A stretch of 64,000 nt of DNA from Antedon mediterranea. Its lineage: Eukaryota; Echinodermata; Crinoidea; Comatulida; Antedonidae. Both the position numbers and the translations under genes were made by a program. Within the stretch, counting starts at the first letter, position 1; every line of letters begins with the position of its first letter. The notes beneath the pieces are model-generated. The model did no database searches. It worked only from the letters and a program-made list of their open reading frames with translations, and had not been told where the DNA came from. Of the stretch, positions 61,166 to 64,000 are shown piece by piece. The DNA is taken from positions 937,001 through 1,001,000 of the forward strand of contig NC_092673.1 in the NCBI RefSeq assembly GCF_964355755.1. Direction: 5' to 3'.

Positions 61166-62807
61166 CTTATGAAATTTTAACTTATCTTATCTTTAAAGGT
61201 TTAGATTTAAATAATGAAAAGTGTCGTCCGACCGGTGACTTCAAATGCACATTATCATATATCCCTTTCAATTATTTTGCATTTTGCATAATTTGAATAT
61301 GATTTTTCTCTCACTGAAATGCTAATAAGGCATGGCTGCCACATGAGTAGCATACCGATGAAGTTGATGATAATGTACTTAAAGTTGATAGCACCGACAA
61401 GCTTAGCTTTGATTAATCTTAATTAATATAACTATAAAATCATACTTTTTCATTCCGCCCGACACGAGCAATCATGCAATAATATAAAAGCCCTAAGTGA
61501 AGACAATATTGTTTAATGAATAAACATAATGTATAAGGCGCCTTGTTATTTTAATTTCATTCAATTTCCATCCTCATCGAAAAAGAACAAATCATTTGCA
61601 CAAAATATGTTCTTTATTTCTAAATTGATACATCGAATGTGCAAGCAGAAACAACAACATTACCTTACAAAGGTTTTTAAAGAAAACATTGCAACCGAGA
61701 AGCAGTGTTATCGTGTCCTTCATATTAACAATGTCATAATTAAATCTAACGCCACTACTATTTATCAACAATACATGCGTAATATGCCTAATTAATAACA
61801 GAAATAAACTTGGATTGGATTAAGACATAAATTGATGACGTCAGGAGATGAGTATAAGAAAAATAAAAATGTCCCAAGATTATGGCCACATGTATTATCT
61901 GTCATTTTGACTAAAAACAGGCTGTTTTTACTGAATAATGATCAGATTTTGGTCTATAATGGTTTGATTATCAATATTGAAGAAAAATGTAAATTGTACG
62001 TAGAATATATTATAAGCCTTACACAACAATGATCGTATTTTGCTTAGTATTTCGTTCACGTCACATTTTCTAACGCATGGTTGATATTAATCTAGGCTCG
62101 TACAACCGACGAAGAGAATTAAATTACATTTGTGATCAAGTTAGATGTGAAGAAATAAGAAATAAATCATAAGTTATATCATTGTAAATCTCTTGGGATG
62201 TGTATAAGGCAATTCGACACCTTACATCTTATTTAATTCACAATTTGGATTCTATTCCGAGAACAAGCGAATCAAAAAATACAAAATAATGATAGCCGAA
62301 AAAGAGCCGCTAACTCAAATTAGCGAGCGAGCGGCGTCACCAATGGCATAACCCTGTAACGCTTAAAAACGCTGACTCAAAAATATAATTATAAGGTGTT
62401 TACGCCAAAATCGCTTCAAAGGTATGATTTTGTTGATGAAAATGCAACTAACCTATTTTGTAGTGGGGTTTGGTTACAATTGATTGGACTTTATGGCTTT
62501 ATTTAGAAGGACCCACAATTTCATATTTATATATCTAAAATTATAAAGAAAGACAGTCAATCAATTGTTTCATTTCGTTTACATAGTGGAGCTTGGTAAA
62601 CGTGTTTGCCTTTCAATTCAGGGTGTAATTCAGTCCTAGTGCCAGGTTGTAACTCCACTCCCTAAGCCTCAAATGAGACTTCGTTTATAAGCACGATATA
62701 TCATAAATTATTTTTGTCTGTAATTTGCGACTTGCTTGCTGTTGAATGTGTATGAAAAAAACTCTAAAAAAACTGATCCGATACGAAAAACTCATAAAAA
62801 AACCGAT
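61166..62807. other. Intergenic, no supported gene
   Basis: Frames at 61529-61795 (88 codons, Lys/Gln-rich) and 61832-62032 (66 codons) are not recognised. AAATAAACTTGGATTGGATT near 61804 resembles a LINE-type terminus with a short microsatellite, without coding remnants. Confidence 0.4.
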
Positions 62808-62975
62808 CCGATGTCAACATAGGCTGATCACCATCATCCTCGTTACCATCCGATGTCAACATAGGCTGATCACCATCATCCTCGTTACCATCCGATGTCA
62901 ACATAGGCTGATCACCATCATCCTCGTTACCATCCGATGTCAACATAAGCTGATCACCATCATCCTCGTTACCAT
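62808..62975. repeat. 42-bp tandem repeat, four copies
   Basis: Units start at 62808, 62850, 62892 and 62934. Each begins CCGATGTCAACATAGGCTGA and continues TCACCATCATCCTCGTTACC. One base (G to A in AAGCTG) distinguishes the fourth. Both strands are open: 14-residue repeats beginning IRCQH on plus and MLTSDGNEDDGDQP on minus. The minus-strand frame is stopped upstream by TAA and has no visible acceptor. Confidence 0.95.
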
Positions 62976-63686
62976 CATGATTTTCATACGAAAAGTATGT
63001 TATTTATTCATCTATTTAAATATAGAATGCGTAATAATGCATAATTCATATTGTTTCTTGGTAAAATGATATTGTTGTATTTTACGTTAGCGGCATGCAC
63101 AATGCAATATCACATCGTTTACAGCATTGACTCACTTTTTGTGAAATTAAAATCAGTCCGCGGGCGTTCAAAAATATTTTTGGTATATTAAACAAAATAA
63201 AATACTACTACATAGTAGGCCTATCAACAGTCGGCTTAATATTACATTATCAATTGTAGTCTCAAGTCAGACACAAAAGAAAGCCCAAGGTTTTTTTGAT
63301 TTAACAGCCAATAGACTTAAACTGCCAATAAATAAGATAAGTTTCTTATGTATCAAATCAAATTCACTAACACTGTAATTGATGTAGACAATATTATTTA
63401 ATGTAATACATACTTGATAGCTACAGGTAGCTATTAAATAATACAATAATAGACAACTTGAAATAAAAGAGGAAAATACCAATCTTATTAATTAAAAAAA
63501 AGCAATAAACATGTATGATTGCCACTTAATCAATGTTAATATTGGAATGCTATTAAAGAACCACAATATAATTGCTAAATCTAAACTAAATAGTCCCACC
63601 GTATAAAAAATTATCTCTTACTTTATCTATAGAGATATTATAGCATCTATTCTTTATCATGCTAAACATATCAAATACTATTTTTA
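62976..63686. other. Downstream flank and likely 3' UTR of SIL1
   Basis: No gene. On the minus strand an ATTAAA lies at plus 63397-63402 about 290 bp past the SIL1 stop and is the only poly(A)-like hexamer I found nearby. A TAGGCCTA octamer is at 63226-63233. Confidence 0.4.
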
Positions 63687-63960
63687 CTATAAAAGTTGTG
63701 ATAAAACTTTCTCGACAAGTACCAACATACTTCGGAAAAACTCTTCAGTGTCACCGCTTGCTAACTCATCTCGCGCCAACCCATCGTACTCTATCTTCAA
63801 CTGGTTGAGATGATCAACTAAGTCTTTAAAGTGTGCTTTGCACGGCGTGAGTAGGCTGCTCATAGCAAGCAACACTTTCTCTCTAACATCATGATCACTG
63901 GAGAATATTGGTCGCACTATCAAACACCCATGATCTACTATGATTTTAGATATATTAACT
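63687..63960 (-). CDS. SIL1, terminal coding exon (BiP nucleotide-exchange factor)
   Basis: Ninety codons plus TAG encode the C-terminus of SIL1, an armadillo-like ER-lumenal factor that releases ADP from the Hsp70 chaperone BiP so that client proteins can be freed. The stretch SSDHDVREKVLLAMSSLLTP matches the vertebrate pattern in which a His-Asp-x-Arg-Glu-Lys-Val-Leu motif is followed by a helix and Leu-Leu-Thr. Further on, the spacing up to EYDGLARDELASGD and the final helix also fits. The exon starts after a strong acceptor on the minus strand, TTTTATTCTCTTCCAG (AG at plus 63961-63962), and the first base is part of a split codon. The open frame extends to that acceptor, so an initiator within it is not needed. 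The upstream exons lie beyond 64000. The protein ends SQLL, so no KDEL-like or KELR-like retention tetrapeptide is visible. Confidence 0.85.
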
Positions 63961-64000
63961 CTGGAAGAGAATAAAAGTCAAGCAAAGGTTTAAAACAATT

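Noticed and set aside
60437-61296. Plus-strand Ser/Phe/Pro-rich frames of 236-247 codons
   Set aside because: Translation of the polypyrimidine tract in two registers, broken by a retroposon fragment.

Overview
The window looks like nuclear DNA from a marine invertebrate, most likely a deuterostome and possibly an echinoderm. It is AT-rich and gene-poor, full of short inverted-repeat elements, tandem arrays and decayed non-LTR retrotransposons, and its genes are split by AG/GT introns. It contains no bacterial-type operon, no CRISPR array and no recognisable viral genome. The taxon is an inference from overall texture and from the two recognisable genes, not from a marker.

Two genes can be identified by protein sequence. 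At 4574-5869 (+) is a complete, intron-less coding region for a rhodopsin-class aminergic receptor, closest in motif content to alpha2-adrenergic/octopamine-like receptors. A good splice acceptor at 4243-4244 suggests a spliced 5' UTR. At the right edge, 63687-63960 (-) is the terminal coding exon of SIL1, the nucleotide-exchange factor of the ER chaperone BiP; the rest of that gene lies beyond position 64000. Two short segments at 41589-41696 (+) and 49443-49529 (+) look like N-terminal coding exons (ATG, open frame, donor in phase 0), but I do not recognise their proteins. No functional link among these genes is visible.

Layout: 1-4230 noncoding with two old direct duplications and a LINE-type 3' tail; 4243-5869 the receptor gene; 8080-12545 a large A/C-rich satellite of about 57-bp monomers with a 157-bp higher-order section; 16075-16472 a long-TIR MITE beside a dead LINE (16733-18045, -); 18297-19001 a purine-rich 15-bp array; 20940-21100 a 41-bp array; 22439-22690 a TTAA-flanked MITE; 30535-33820 several small arrays and MITEs; 37969-41385 MITEs, an ATCATGAATG array and a degenerate array; 41577-41696 a putative exon; 43204-47878 arrays, a CR1/L2-like LINE tail (45335-45925) and an inverted-repeat element; 49443-49529 a putative exon; 49896-50235 a duplicated MITE; 53724-53884 and 56250-56409 further MITEs; 58371-59692 a modular 45/51/21-bp array; 60448-61165 a long polypyrimidine tract; 62808-62975 a 42-bp array; 63687-63960 the SIL1 exon.

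Most long open frames in the window are produced by tandem repeats and are not genes. The most interesting structural signals are the higher-order satellite, the repeated similar termini of otherwise unrelated MITE families, and a strong excess of the 8-mer TAGGCCTA across the whole window.
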